From Verrucomicrobiota bacterium (GTDB lineage Bacteria; Verrucomicrobiota; Verrucomicrobiia; CAIQCK01), in the NCBI GenBank assembly GCA_016235595.1, contig JACRJX010000007.1, positions 62,001 to 126,000 on the forward strand: a DNA stretch of 64,000 nucleotides. The letters run 5' to 3'. The translations under genes and the position numbers were made by a program. The stretch's first letter is position 1; each line of letters begins with the position of its first letter. Shown one piece after another: positions 7,751-15,720 of the stretch. The notes beneath the pieces are model-generated. The model saw nothing but the letters and a program-made list of their open reading frames with translations, was not told the DNA's origin and ran no database searches.

Positions 7751-9046
7751 ATGCCCCCAGAACGAGGCATCAGCGAAGAGGACTATCTAGCCTTCAAGAA
7801 CCGGGTCTTGGCCGACCTGATCCAACAACTTGACAGCAAGTTTCTGGATACCAGCGATGCGGCCAACCTCCGGCTTCGAGTCGAGGCGCTGGTCGAGCAG
7901 AAGATTCACGAGGACAAGCTTCCCTACAGCCGCAGCGTCCGACTGGCGTTGGTCACGGAAATTGCCGACGAACTGCTGGGCTACGGCCCCATCGAGCAGG
8001 CGCTGCGCGACCCGACCGTCTCCGAGGTCATGGTGAACGGGCCGAAGATGATCTATGTCGAGCGCAACGGCAAGTTGGAGCTGACCAAGATCCAGTTTCG
8101 GGACGACAACCATGTGCGGCAGATCATTGACCGTATCGTGACACCGCTCGGCCGCCGCATAGATGAATCCAGCCCTATGGTGGACGCGCGGTTGCCGGAC
8201 GGTTCGCGCGTGAACGCCATCATTCCTCCGCTGGCGTTGGACGGGCCGGCGCTGACCATCCGCAAGTTCGGCAAACATAAACTGACAGCCGAAGACTTGA
8301 TCCAATACGGCAGCGTGACGATGCAGATGATCACCTTCCTGGCCGCCTGCGTCCATATCAAGCTGAACATCCTGGTGTCAGGCGGCACGGGTTCCGGCAA
8401 AACCACGCTGCTCAATGTGCTTTCCGGATTCATTCCCGACGGCGAGCGCATCGTTACCGTCGAGGACGCCGCCGAGTTGAGGCTGCAAAAGCCGCATGTC
8501 GTGCGCCTGGAGTCGCGCCCGGCCAACATCGAGGGCAAGGGCGAAATCCGGATTCGCGATCTCGTCCGCAACTGTCTGCGCATGCGCCCGGATCGGATCG
8601 TGGTGGGTGAGTGCCGCGGTGGCGAGTCACTGGACATGTTGCAGGCCATGAACACGGGCCACGACGGCTCCATCACCACACTGCACGCGAATACGCCCCG
8701 CGATTGTCTCGCGCGTTTGGAGACGATGGTGATGATGGCGGGCATGGACCTGCCGGCGCGCGCCATCCGTGAGCAGATCGCCTCGGCGATTCATCTGATC
8801 GTCCAGGTGACACGCTTGAGCGACGGCAGCCGCAAGGTTACCAGCGTGACCGAAGTTCAGGGCATGGAAGGACAGATGGTCACATTGCAGGATCTCTTTG
8901 TATTCCGGCAGACTGGCGTCGGCGAGGACGGTCGTGTGATAGGGCGGATGGAGCCGACGGGTCTCGTGCCAGGCTTCATGCCGCGTTTTGCGGCGGCCGG
9001 CATCAACGTGCCGCCCGAGGTATTTGCCAGCCGCGGAGGGCGGTAA
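7751..9046 (+). CDS. cpaF: Tad pilus assembly ATPase CpaF/TadA
   Basis: A 431-residue secretion ATPase of the VirB11/PilT superfamily that powers Flp pilus assembly at the inner membrane. An N-terminal helical region with GYGPIEQALRDPTVSEVMVNG (all but the last residues typical of CpaF) leads to the Walker A motif GGTGSGKTT (211-219). The later MNTGHDGSITTLHANTPRD is the family's His-box region. The start ATG has GAGGAG immediately upstream, at short spacing. It lies between cpaE and tadB, the usual Tad order. Confidence 0.95.
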   Translation: MPPERGISEEDYLAFKNRVLADLIQQLDSKFLDTSDAANLRLRVEALVEQKIHEDKLPYSRSVRLALVTEIADELLGYGPIEQALRDPTVSEVMVNGPKMIYVERNGKLELTKIQFRDDNHVRQIIDRIVTPLGRRIDESSPMVDARLPDGSRVNAIIPPLALDGPALTIRKFGKHKLTAEDLIQYGSVTMQMITFLAACVHIKLNILVSGGTGSGKTTLLNVLSGFIPDGERIVTVEDAAELRLQKPHVVRLESRPANIEGKGEIRIRDLVRNCLRMRPDRIVVGECRGGESLDMLQAMNTGHDGSITTLHANTPRDCLARLETMVMMAGMDLPARAIREQIASAIHLIVQVTRLSDGSRKVTSVTEVQGMEGQMVTLQDLFVFRQTGVGEDGRVIGRMEPTGLVPGFMPRFAAAGINVPPEVFASRGGR

Positions 9047-9049
9047 GCG

Positions 9050-10018
9050 ATGGACAGCGGCATCCTAGCGGTTGTTTTTCTTGCCTTTACCACAGTGGTG
9101 TTGCTCTTTCTTGGCGCGCAGAAGCTTTTCACGCAGAAGAAGGAACGGCTCCAGGAGCGCGTGGCTGTGGTGGCGGCCAAAGAAGACACGTTGGCGACGG
9201 CGGCCAGGGCTGAAAAACAGCAAGTGTCATGGCTGAATGTGGCTGCGACCGTGTCGTGGCTGGTGGGACCGGACTTCATGCGTCGCCAGACCGAACTGCT
9301 GGCAAGCGCGAATCTGGCGTGGCGGGCCAGCGAGTTTCTCACCATGCGCCTCACCTTTGCCGCCATCGGTGTTGTGCTGGGACTGATGTTGACCGAACGC
9401 GTCATCGTCATCGTTCTCGTGGCGGTCGCAGCCTTTTGGCTGCCGGTGTTGTATGTCGGAAAGCGCAAGGCCAAGCGTCAATCGGACTTTGACATGCAGT
9501 TGCCCGATGCGCTCCAACTCATCGTCAATTCATTGCGTGCCGGCTTCAGTTTCAACAAGGCCATGGAGGTGGCGGCGCAAGCCACCACGCCGCCGATTAG
9601 TTCGGATTTTGCCAGTGTGCAGCGCGAGGTTAGTCTGGGGATGGCTATTGAGGATGCCTTGCAGGCCATGGCACGCCGCGCTCAAAGCCCGGAGTTCGAC
9701 ATTGTCGTCTCTGCCTATTTGATCCAGCGCGAAGTGGGCGGCAATCTGGCTGTAATCATGGAAAAGGTGGCCGAGACCGTGCGGCAGCGGTTGCGGATGC
9801 GCGGCGAGCTGCGCGTCCTGACTGCGCAGGGCAGGATTTCCGGCTATGTCGTTGGCCTGTTGCCCATCGCGGTGTTCGGCATTGTGATTGTAGCTGCGCC
9901 CGATTATCTCGATCCCCTGATCAAGACGACAATGGGACGCAGCTGTTTGATTTTTGCCGTGTTTTGGCAGGCGGTAGGTGTGTTCATGATTCGGGGCATC
10001 ACTAACATCAAATTGTGA
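9050..10018 (+). CDS. tadB: Tad inner-membrane protein TadB
   Basis: A 322-residue inner-membrane platform protein of the GspF/TadB family. Hydrophobic segments lie near residues 5-25, 95-130 and 265-320, around a cytoplasmic GspF domain with LPDALQLIVNSLRAGFSFN and QREVGGNLAVIMEKVAETV. The start ATG is 3 bases after the cpaF stop, with GGAGG inside the end of cpaF. It is expected to pair with TadC. Confidence 0.93.
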   Translation: MDSGILAVVFLAFTTVVLLFLGAQKLFTQKKERLQERVAVVAAKEDTLATAARAEKQQVSWLNVAATVSWLVGPDFMRRQTELLASANLAWRASEFLTMRLTFAAIGVVLGLMLTERVIVIVLVAVAAFWLPVLYVGKRKAKRQSDFDMQLPDALQLIVNSLRAGFSFNKAMEVAAQATTPPISSDFASVQREVSLGMAIEDALQAMARRAQSPEFDIVVSAYLIQREVGGNLAVIMEKVAETVRQRLRMRGELRVLTAQGRISGYVVGLLPIAVFGIVIVAAPDYLDPLIKTTMGRSCLIFAVFWQAVGVFMIRGITNIKL

Positions 10019-10022
10019 CGGC

Positions 10023-10994
10023 ATGAATAACTGGATCATCATCCTGCCGATTGTTGCTTTCGCCGCGATCATCCTGGCGGGCTTGGGTATTCGCTATTTG
10101 CTCAGCAAACCGGATCTGCAACGGCGGTTGGAAGGAATCCGTGGCGACGCGGCGATGACCATGGAGGAGCGGCTGAAACTGCCTTTCGTGGATCGCGTGA
10201 TACTGCCGATGCTGGACTCGATCGGCGGGAAGATGAAGCAGTTCTCGAAGCAAGCCGCCACGGACCAATTGCAGCGACAACTGGTGCAAGCCGGGCTTTA
10301 TCCGCGCATGACCACGTCACGTTTCGAGGGTGTGCGCTGGCTGAGCGGCTTGGGGATGATGATTGTGGGTGCGTTTTACCTTCCACTGCCGAGTTATTTG
10401 AACCCGTACATCGGCGCTGTTGTGAAACTTCCCGAGATTAACCCGGTCGATGTGGACGGATTGGCGTTGTTCTTCGGCTCGTTTTTCCTCGGCTACTACC
10501 TGCCTGTCCTTGTGGTGCGCCGGCGAGTCGGGGAACGTCAGGGGATCATCCGGCGTGCGCTGCCGTCGTCTATTGACTTGATCTCGGTTGGCGCCGAAGC
10601 AGGCATGGGATTCGACCAGGTCTTGAACTACGTCCGGCGGCGCACCAAAGGACCGCTCTCGGACGAGTTCGGCGCCACGCTCAACGAAATCCGCCTTGGC
10701 AAGAGTCGCATCGAGGCCCTTAACAATCTCGTTTATCGCACCGGCTTGGATGACATGAAAGTGTTCGTGGGCGCGGTTGTGCAGAGTTTCCAACTCGGCA
10801 CCAGCATCGTCGAGACCTTGAGGATTCAAGCGGACTCCATCCGCGTCAAACAACGTCAGCGCGCCCAGGAACAGGCCATGAAGGCGCCGGTAAAGATGCT
10901 CATCCCGCTGGTGTTCTTTATTTTTCCAGCGCTGTTGGTTGTCATTCTTGGACCGGCGGCCATCATGATTTTTACTTCCGACATGGGCAGATAG
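10023..10994 (+). CDS. tadC: Tad inner-membrane protein TadC
   Basis: A 323-residue inner-membrane protein, paralogous to TadB. It has a hydrophobic N-terminus (IIILPIVAFAAIILAGLGI), two central hydrophobic segments (about residues 105-170), a GspF domain with LPSSIDLISVGAEAGMGFD and FQLGTSIVETLRIQA, and a C-terminal membrane segment (VFFIFPALLVVILGPAAIMI). The start is 4 bases after the tadB stop. It closes the visible Tad cluster; the expected TadD, TadE, TadF and TadG genes do not follow. Confidence 0.93.
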   Translation: MNNWIIILPIVAFAAIILAGLGIRYLLSKPDLQRRLEGIRGDAAMTMEERLKLPFVDRVILPMLDSIGGKMKQFSKQAATDQLQRQLVQAGLYPRMTTSRFEGVRWLSGLGMMIVGAFYLPLPSYLNPYIGAVVKLPEINPVDVDGLALFFGSFFLGYYLPVLVVRRRVGERQGIIRRALPSSIDLISVGAEAGMGFDQVLNYVRRRTKGPLSDEFGATLNEIRLGKSRIEALNNLVYRTGLDDMKVFVGAVVQSFQLGTSIVETLRIQADSIRVKQRQRAQEQAMKAPVKMLIPLVFFIFPALLVVILGPAAIMIFTSDMGR

Positions 10995-11129
10995 TTGCGT
11001 CGAGAACGGCAAGTTACTCGTCACAGGTGTCGGCTACGAACTGCAGGATTGCTCCCGTGCGTTTCTGTTTGCAGTTGCACGCAAGGCACGCTGGCTGGTA
11101 TAGCGAAACGCATGTCTTGCACAATCACC

Positions 11130-12257
11130 ATGAAACATCTCACCGCCGGGGGATTGGTTGCTTGTCTTTGTCTCCAACTTTGTTCGGCCGCGCCCTCAGA
11201 CGTGCTGGACGCCATCAAGAAGGTGCGCGCCGTCGGACCGGAAGGCCGCGGCAATGCCGAAGCCTCGGCAGCCTGGAAGCAAATCGCGGCCAGCGACCTC
11301 GGTCAACTCACCACCATCCTTGGCGGCATGGATGGCGCCGACGATCTCATTGCCAACTGGTTGCGCGCGGCAGTGGACACTATCGTCGCCCGCGAGTCGG
11401 CTGCGGGCAAGAAGTTGCCTGTGGACGACTTGTTGGCGTTCCTTCGCGACACAAACCACAGCCCGCGTGCCCGGCGGCTGGCGTTCGAGATGGTCGCGCG
11501 CGTTCAGCCGGACGCGGCGGAAAAGTTGTTGCCGGGCATGTTGAACGACCCGAGTCTGGAGTTGCGTCGCGACGCGGTGGAGCGTGTGATCGCCGACGCG
11601 GCGCGCACGCTTGAGGCTGGCAAGAAGCCGGAAGCCATCCAGCGTTATCGGGAGGCGCTGGGGTTTGCGCGCGATGTGGATCAGATTCAAGGCGTGGCCA
11701 AAAAACTGCGCGAACTCGGCGAGACGGTGGACCTGCCGAAGTTGTTTGGCTTCCTGATGCAGTGGAAGGTCATCGGGCCGTTTGACAATACCGACTGCAA
11801 AGGCTTCGCCGCGGTGTTCCCGCCAGAGAAGAAGATTGATCTGGCCGCGGAATACGACGGCAAATCGGGCAAGGTGCGCTGGAGCGATTACGTCACGAAG
11901 GACGAGTTTGGCATGGTGGACATCAACACCGTTTACCAACCGCTCAAGAGCGTGACCGCCTACGCTTACACCGAGTTCGTCTCCGACAAGGCGCGTCCGG
12001 CGGAGTTGCGGCTCGGCTGCAAGAACGCATGGAAAGTCTGGCTCAACGGCAAGCTGCTCTGGGAGCGCGAGGAGTATCACCGCGGAATGCAGATTGACCA
12101 GTATCGCCTCTCCTGCCAGCTCCAACCCGGGCGCAACACGATTCTCGTGAAAGCGTGCCAGAACGAACTGGTGCAGAAGTGGACCGTCGAGTGGCAGTTC
12201 CAGCTTCGCGTGTGCGACCATCTCGGCACGGCGATCCTGCCCAGCACCGCCAAGTAA
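11130..12257 (+). CDS. Exported protein with C-terminal jelly-roll-like domain
   Basis: About 375 residues, of unknown function. A Sec-type signal (MKHLTAGGLVACLCLQLCSA) supports the ATG at 11130; another at 11112 is possible. Residues about 25-210 are helical and contain HEAT-like patches (SPRARRLAFEMV, DPSLELRRDAVERVI). The C-terminal half has WKVIGPFDN and VWLNGKLLWEREEYHRGMQ, a beta-sandwich segment widespread in planctomycete and verrucomicrobial surface proteins. It starts 135 bases after tadC on the same strand, but nothing ties it to the pilus. The PQQ-propeller gene starts 14 bases later, so those two probably form an operon. Confidence 0.7.
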   Translation: MKHLTAGGLVACLCLQLCSAAPSDVLDAIKKVRAVGPEGRGNAEASAAWKQIAASDLGQLTTILGGMDGADDLIANWLRAAVDTIVARESAAGKKLPVDDLLAFLRDTNHSPRARRLAFEMVARVQPDAAEKLLPGMLNDPSLELRRDAVERVIADAARTLEAGKKPEAIQRYREALGFARDVDQIQGVAKKLRELGETVDLPKLFGFLMQWKVIGPFDNTDCKGFAAVFPPEKKIDLAAEYDGKSGKVRWSDYVTKDEFGMVDINTVYQPLKSVTAYAYTEFVSDKARPAELRLGCKNAWKVWLNGKLLWEREEYHRGMQIDQYRLSCQLQPGRNTILVKACQNELVQKWTVEWQFQLRVCDHLGTAILPSTAK

Positions 12258-12271
12258 ACGAGGATTTTGCC

Positions 12272-13519
12272 ATGACTTGGAAGACCACCGATTACTCATT
12301 ACCCGCCATGCATGACCTGTTGCGTTTGACGCTTGCCGCTCTCTGTCTCGCCGCCGTGCCGCTGCCCGCCGCTGACTGGCCGCAGTTTCGCGGGCCGCAC
12401 GGCAATGGTGTCGCGGACGAGACCGATACGCCCGCCGTGTTGAACGCCCCGAAGAGCATCGCATGGACCGCCGATCTGCCGGGCCGTGGATTGTCCAGCC
12501 CGATCATCATCGGCGACCGCGTCTTTGTCACGTGTTCCAGCGGTCCGCAGCAGGAGCGGCTGCATGTGCTCTGCTTCAACGCCAGCGACGGCTCCAAACG
12601 ATGGGAGCGGCAGTTCTGGGCCACGGGCCGCACGATGACGCAGCCCAAGACCTGCGTCGCCGCGCCGACGCCCGTCAGCGATGGCCGGCGCATCTTTGCG
12701 CACTTCTCCTCCAACGACGTCATTTGCCTCGACCTCGATGGCAACCTGCTCTGGCTGCGCGGCCTCACGCGCGATTACCCGAACGCGAGCAATAGCATCG
12801 GTCTTTCCTCGTCGCCCGTCGTCATCGGCGACACGCTGATCGTGCAGGTCGAAACCGACGCCGAGTCCTTCGTGGCCGGCATTAACGTGGCCACCGGCGT
12901 CAACCGCTGGAAACAGGAGCGGCCGAGAGACCGCAATTGGTCTTCGCCCGTCGTGTTTGCCGACAAACCCGGACGGCAGGTCGTCGCGATCCAGGGACTG
13001 AGTGGCGTGGTCACTCTTTTGCCAACGACGGGTGAGGTTTTGTGGAACCGCACCAACGAATCGGCCAACATCTCCTCTCCCGCGCCGGGCAACGGCGTCC
13101 TCTACGTCTCGTGTCACGGTCTCGTCGCATTGCAAGGCGACTCCGAAAGCCACACGCCGAAGGAACTCTGGCGCAACCATCTGCTCACTCCGGGTACTGC
13201 GAGCCCAATCGTGCAGGACGACCGTGTTTTCACATTGAACAGTGGCGGCAAGCTTTGCTGCGGCAAGATTGCGACGGGAGAACGCATCTGGCAGCTCCAG
13301 CTAAAAGGCGCGTTCAGTTCCAGTCCGGTCGTGGCGGGTGGAAAACTCTATGCCGTCAACGAGAAGGGCGTGGTGCGGGTTGTGGACGTGACCAAGCCGG
13401 AGGGCGGCCAGGTGGTCAGCGAAGTCGATCTCGGCCAGACGATCCTTTGCACGCCTGCCATTGCCAACGGCGCCTTCTACATCCGCAGCGACGCCAAGCT
13501 GTGGAAATTCGCCAAATAG
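12272..13519 (+). CDS. Exported PQQ-like beta-propeller protein
   Basis: A 415-residue protein with an N-terminal signal sequence (LLRLTLAALCLAAVPLPAA) followed by WPQFRGPHGNG, the standard opening of PQQ-like propeller proteins in Planctomycetota and Verrucomicrobiota. Repeated blades show patterns such as GSKRWERQFW, GNLLWLRG, GVNRWKQERP, GEVLWNR and GERIWQLQLKG. A role in periplasmic binding or assembly is possible, but catalytic dehydrogenase residues are not evident. The start is the ATG at 12272 with GAGG 8 bases upstream; an ATG at 12308 would also keep the signal peptide. It follows the jelly-roll protein and is convergent with the M55 peptidase gene. Confidence 0.87.
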   Translation: MTWKTTDYSLPAMHDLLRLTLAALCLAAVPLPAADWPQFRGPHGNGVADETDTPAVLNAPKSIAWTADLPGRGLSSPIIIGDRVFVTCSSGPQQERLHVLCFNASDGSKRWERQFWATGRTMTQPKTCVAAPTPVSDGRRIFAHFSSNDVICLDLDGNLLWLRGLTRDYPNASNSIGLSSSPVVIGDTLIVQVETDAESFVAGINVATGVNRWKQERPRDRNWSSPVVFADKPGRQVVAIQGLSGVVTLLPTTGEVLWNRTNESANISSPAPGNGVLYVSCHGLVALQGDSESHTPKELWRNHLLTPGTASPIVQDDRVFTLNSGGKLCCGKIATGERIWQLQLKGAFSSSPVVAGGKLYAVNEKGVVRVVDVTKPEGGQVVSEVDLGQTILCTPAIANGAFYIRSDAKLWKFAK

Positions 13520-13645
13520 CGAAGCAACCCGGACAACATCTCCGCAGCCCGCGTTCGCAGCGCACGGTTGTGCCCGACTCCTGCGCGTTGAGATCCAGGG
13601 GCTTCCTCGCCGTTTTTCAATTCTCAAGAACCGTGCCCAATCTTC

Positions 13646-14593
13646 CTATTCCTTCACGGTCTCATATTTCATGGGCGCGTTCATCAGGGCGATCCCGTCG
13701 CTGGGATGGCTGGAGCGCCCGATTCGCTTGGGCTGAGTGCCTTGACGACGGAGAATGGTCGCGCGCTCGAAAGGCGGCTTCAGAGTGAGAAGCCCAAAAC
13801 TCGCGTTGGTTTTGGCACGCCGGAGGGCTCGTTCGGCTGCCTCTCGGATCATCTGTCGCGCCCGCTGCGGTTGACAGTGGATGGCTGCGAGGTTGCGCTT
13901 GCCATAGGCGTCGCGGTCGCACTCGTCGCCCCGGCCGGGCGTGGTCCCGCGTTTGACGGCCACGGTCTCGATGCCCGGCACCAGGGCTTGAGCCTCCTTG
14001 GTGAATGCCAGATCGCCGGAGCCGAAGATGACGCGCACGCCCAACTGTGTCGCACAGAGCGCGACCTCACCGAACTCGCCAACGGGTGTGCCGTTGATGG
14101 TCGTCTCAAACACGCCGAAATTGCCCGTGTGAGCCAGGTGCGCGAATTCGGTGCGAGCCATGGCGTGTTGGCCGACCCAGGCGGCGTAGCCGAAGCTGTT
14201 GTCCAAACTGAACGGGTAGGGCGGGGGCGACCAGTTGCGCGCCAGCTCGGCTCGCCGGTCGAGCAGCTTGGGATTGATTCCGCCATGACCGTGTCCATCG
14301 GCCACCAGAAACTCGGTGGCGCCTGCGCGCGCAAAGCCCTCGATGGCCGCGTTGACCTCGGCGGTAAGGAACTCCTTGCCCAACTCGTAGTAGCGTCCCT
14401 CGGGCTTGCACCAGTTCTCGGAATCCAAAATGCCGGCCACGCCCTCCATGTCGGTCATGATGTAAACCCGTTTTCCGCGTTTCGACGCAGCGGTTTTTGT
14501 GTCAACGGCGCGCGCGATCGGGCTTAATGCGATCCCCCAACCGATTGCTGCGCCAGCTTTCAGGAACGTTCGGCGAGTGTATCGTGTAGACAT
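13646..14593 (-). CDS. M55 family peptidase (DppA-like D-aminopeptidase), Tat-exported
   Basis: A 315-residue protein with a Tat signal (RRTFLKAG). The catalytic domain follows the DppA pattern: Asp48 and Glu50 in TDMEGV, His101 in ADGHGHG, His143 in VGQHAMA and Glu173 in VGEFGEVAL, spaced like the zinc ligands of Bacillus DppA, plus His155 where DppA has its catalytic His. All metal-binding positions are therefore present. DppA-type enzymes cleave D-amino-acid peptides such as those from peptidoglycan; a Tat-exported version would act in the periplasm. The ATG at 14593 is preceded by AAGGAG. It is transcribed alone, convergent with the propeller gene. Confidence 0.88.
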   Translation of the reverse strand: MSTRYTRRTFLKAGAAIGWGIALSPIARAVDTKTAASKRGKRVYIMTDMEGVAGILDSENWCKPEGRYYELGKEFLTAEVNAAIEGFARAGATEFLVADGHGHGGINPKLLDRRAELARNWSPPPYPFSLDNSFGYAAWVGQHAMARTEFAHLAHTGNFGVFETTINGTPVGEFGEVALCATQLGVRVIFGSGDLAFTKEAQALVPGIETVAVKRGTTPGRGDECDRDAYGKRNLAAIHCQPQRARQMIREAAERALRRAKTNASFGLLTLKPPFERATILRRQGTQPKRIGRSSHPSDGIALMNAPMKYETVKE

Positions 14594-14623
14594 GTGAGCG
14601 ACTCCTTGGTTCAGCACGGCTTC

Positions 14624-14642
14624 GAGATTGAGATTCAATCTC
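14624..14642 (-). promoter_or_regulatory. Small inverted repeat upstream of the M55 gene
   Basis: GAGATTG (14624-14630) and CAATCTC (14636-14642) form a perfect 7-bp inverted repeat with a 5-base spacer, 31-49 bases before the M55 start codon. It could be an operator or chance; no promoter boxes were identified with confidence around it. Confidence 0.25.
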
Positions 14643-14740
14643 ATGTCGCAAGATTGATGCGCTGATTCGTGCGTGTCAAGCCGAACGCCGCCTCACTTGC
14701 ACCTCCCCAATCCCCAATCACCGTTCGCGCTCCAGCCTCC

Positions 14741-14823
14741 GCCCCATTCCGCACTCCGCATTCCGAAATCCGCATTTTCTCCAGCCCAAAACTCCACAAC
14801 TCCAGCACTCCACCACTCCAATC
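14741..14823. repeat. Degenerate short tandem repeats in a 429-bp intergenic region
   Basis: The gap 14594-15022 holds no credible gene. Its middle is built of two imperfect short-unit blocks: about 14745-14775 repeats CATTCCG/CACTCCG, and about 14790-14822 repeats ACTCCA every 8-9 bases. On the minus strand this reads as runs of GTGCGGAATG and TGGAGT. Such repeats are common spacer sequence in PVC genomes and create spurious reading frames. The remainder of the gap, 14824-15022, shows nothing recognisable. Confidence 0.7.
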
Positions 14824-15022
14824 CTCGCACCCTCCGTCACTCTGCCGCCCGGTGCAGCCAACCAAGCCGCAGAGTGTTCCATGTGTTCATATCGATTTTC
14901 TTGCCGACGGGTTTTGCCATCAGTCACCGTTCTGAAATCTGTCAAGAATCAGGCGTTGCACCCCCACGAGGAATTGACAGCGCGGCGCTGTCGTTGGCCT
15001 TCTCTGAGCCACGAGGGATTCG

Positions 15023-15607
15023 TCAAGAATCATAGGCTGACCGCGACGACAAGGATTGCCTCCAAGCTCTAAAGAAAACTGCAATTAAGGTGAATGAGAG
15101 AATTGTCCTAAAACTAAATACCAGTGTGCACGCAAGAAAGTTTCTCGTGTGATCAATTCCTGACACGTCGATGAAGTAGATCTCGCCGAAGTCCAGCAAC
15201 GCTGCCCTGATGATGTTGTCAAGTCCGTAGGCCAACCAAGTGGTCAGCGTTGCGTCTGGTGGAACGTGAAAAAAACGATTTGGCCAGATGATTGACATGC
15301 TGTGGCTGAGCACGACAAAAGAGCCAAAAAGCACGCCTGGCAAACCGACCAAGAAGAAGTCCGGCTCGCCTCTTTTTTTCATTTCCGCTTTGAGTTCAAC
15401 AAAGAACCGGCTTGGTTTGGCAGCGTATGATGTAGCTAGGAACAGAACCATTGAGTAGGTAATGATACTGATGACAAAAACGGTGCGCTGACTCCGCGCC
15501 GAAAAGCCCATCCAAAAGAATAACGAAACCGCGACAAGACCAGTGACCGATAGATAGACAGCCTCGCCAGCGGGTGAGTATAGCCATCGCAGGAAACGTG
15601 ATTTCAT
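15023..15607 (-). CDS. Integral membrane protein, unknown family
   Basis: A 194-residue protein I do not recognise. At least four hydrophobic helices are visible: about residues 16-36, 42-62, 84-106 and 157-180, with a possible further one near 120-140. A charged loop (FVELKAEMKKRGEP) lies between the second and third. No enzymatic motif is apparent. Base composition is clearly below that of the neighbours: 15061-15120 is 32% G+C by my count. It lies 113 bases downstream of the AIPR gene on the same strand and shares its low G+C, so the two probably arrived together. A membrane partner for a defence protein is possible but unproven. Confidence 0.7.
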   Translation of the reverse strand: MKSRFLRWLYSPAGEAVYLSVTGLVAVSLFFWMGFSARSQRTVFVISIITYSMVLFLATSYAAKPSRFFVELKAEMKKRGEPDFFLVGLPGVLFGSFVVLSHSMSIIWPNRFFHVPPDATLTTWLAYGLDNIIRAALLDFGEIYFIDVSGIDHTRNFLACTLVFSFRTILSFTLIAVFFRAWRQSLSSRSAYDS

Positions 15608-15720
15608 GATCGATTCACTTAGAATTGGTAAATTGGTGTCGGGCCTCGGTATTTTTCAGGACCAGTTTTCAAGTCTTCTTCGTCAGTTCGGCGTAGTCGT
15701 TATGTCGACGAAGCCTCCAA

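Noticed and set aside
14641..14945. Several short frames in the gap upstream of the M55 gene
   Set aside because: They are produced by the degenerate short repeats and have no start signal or conserved features.
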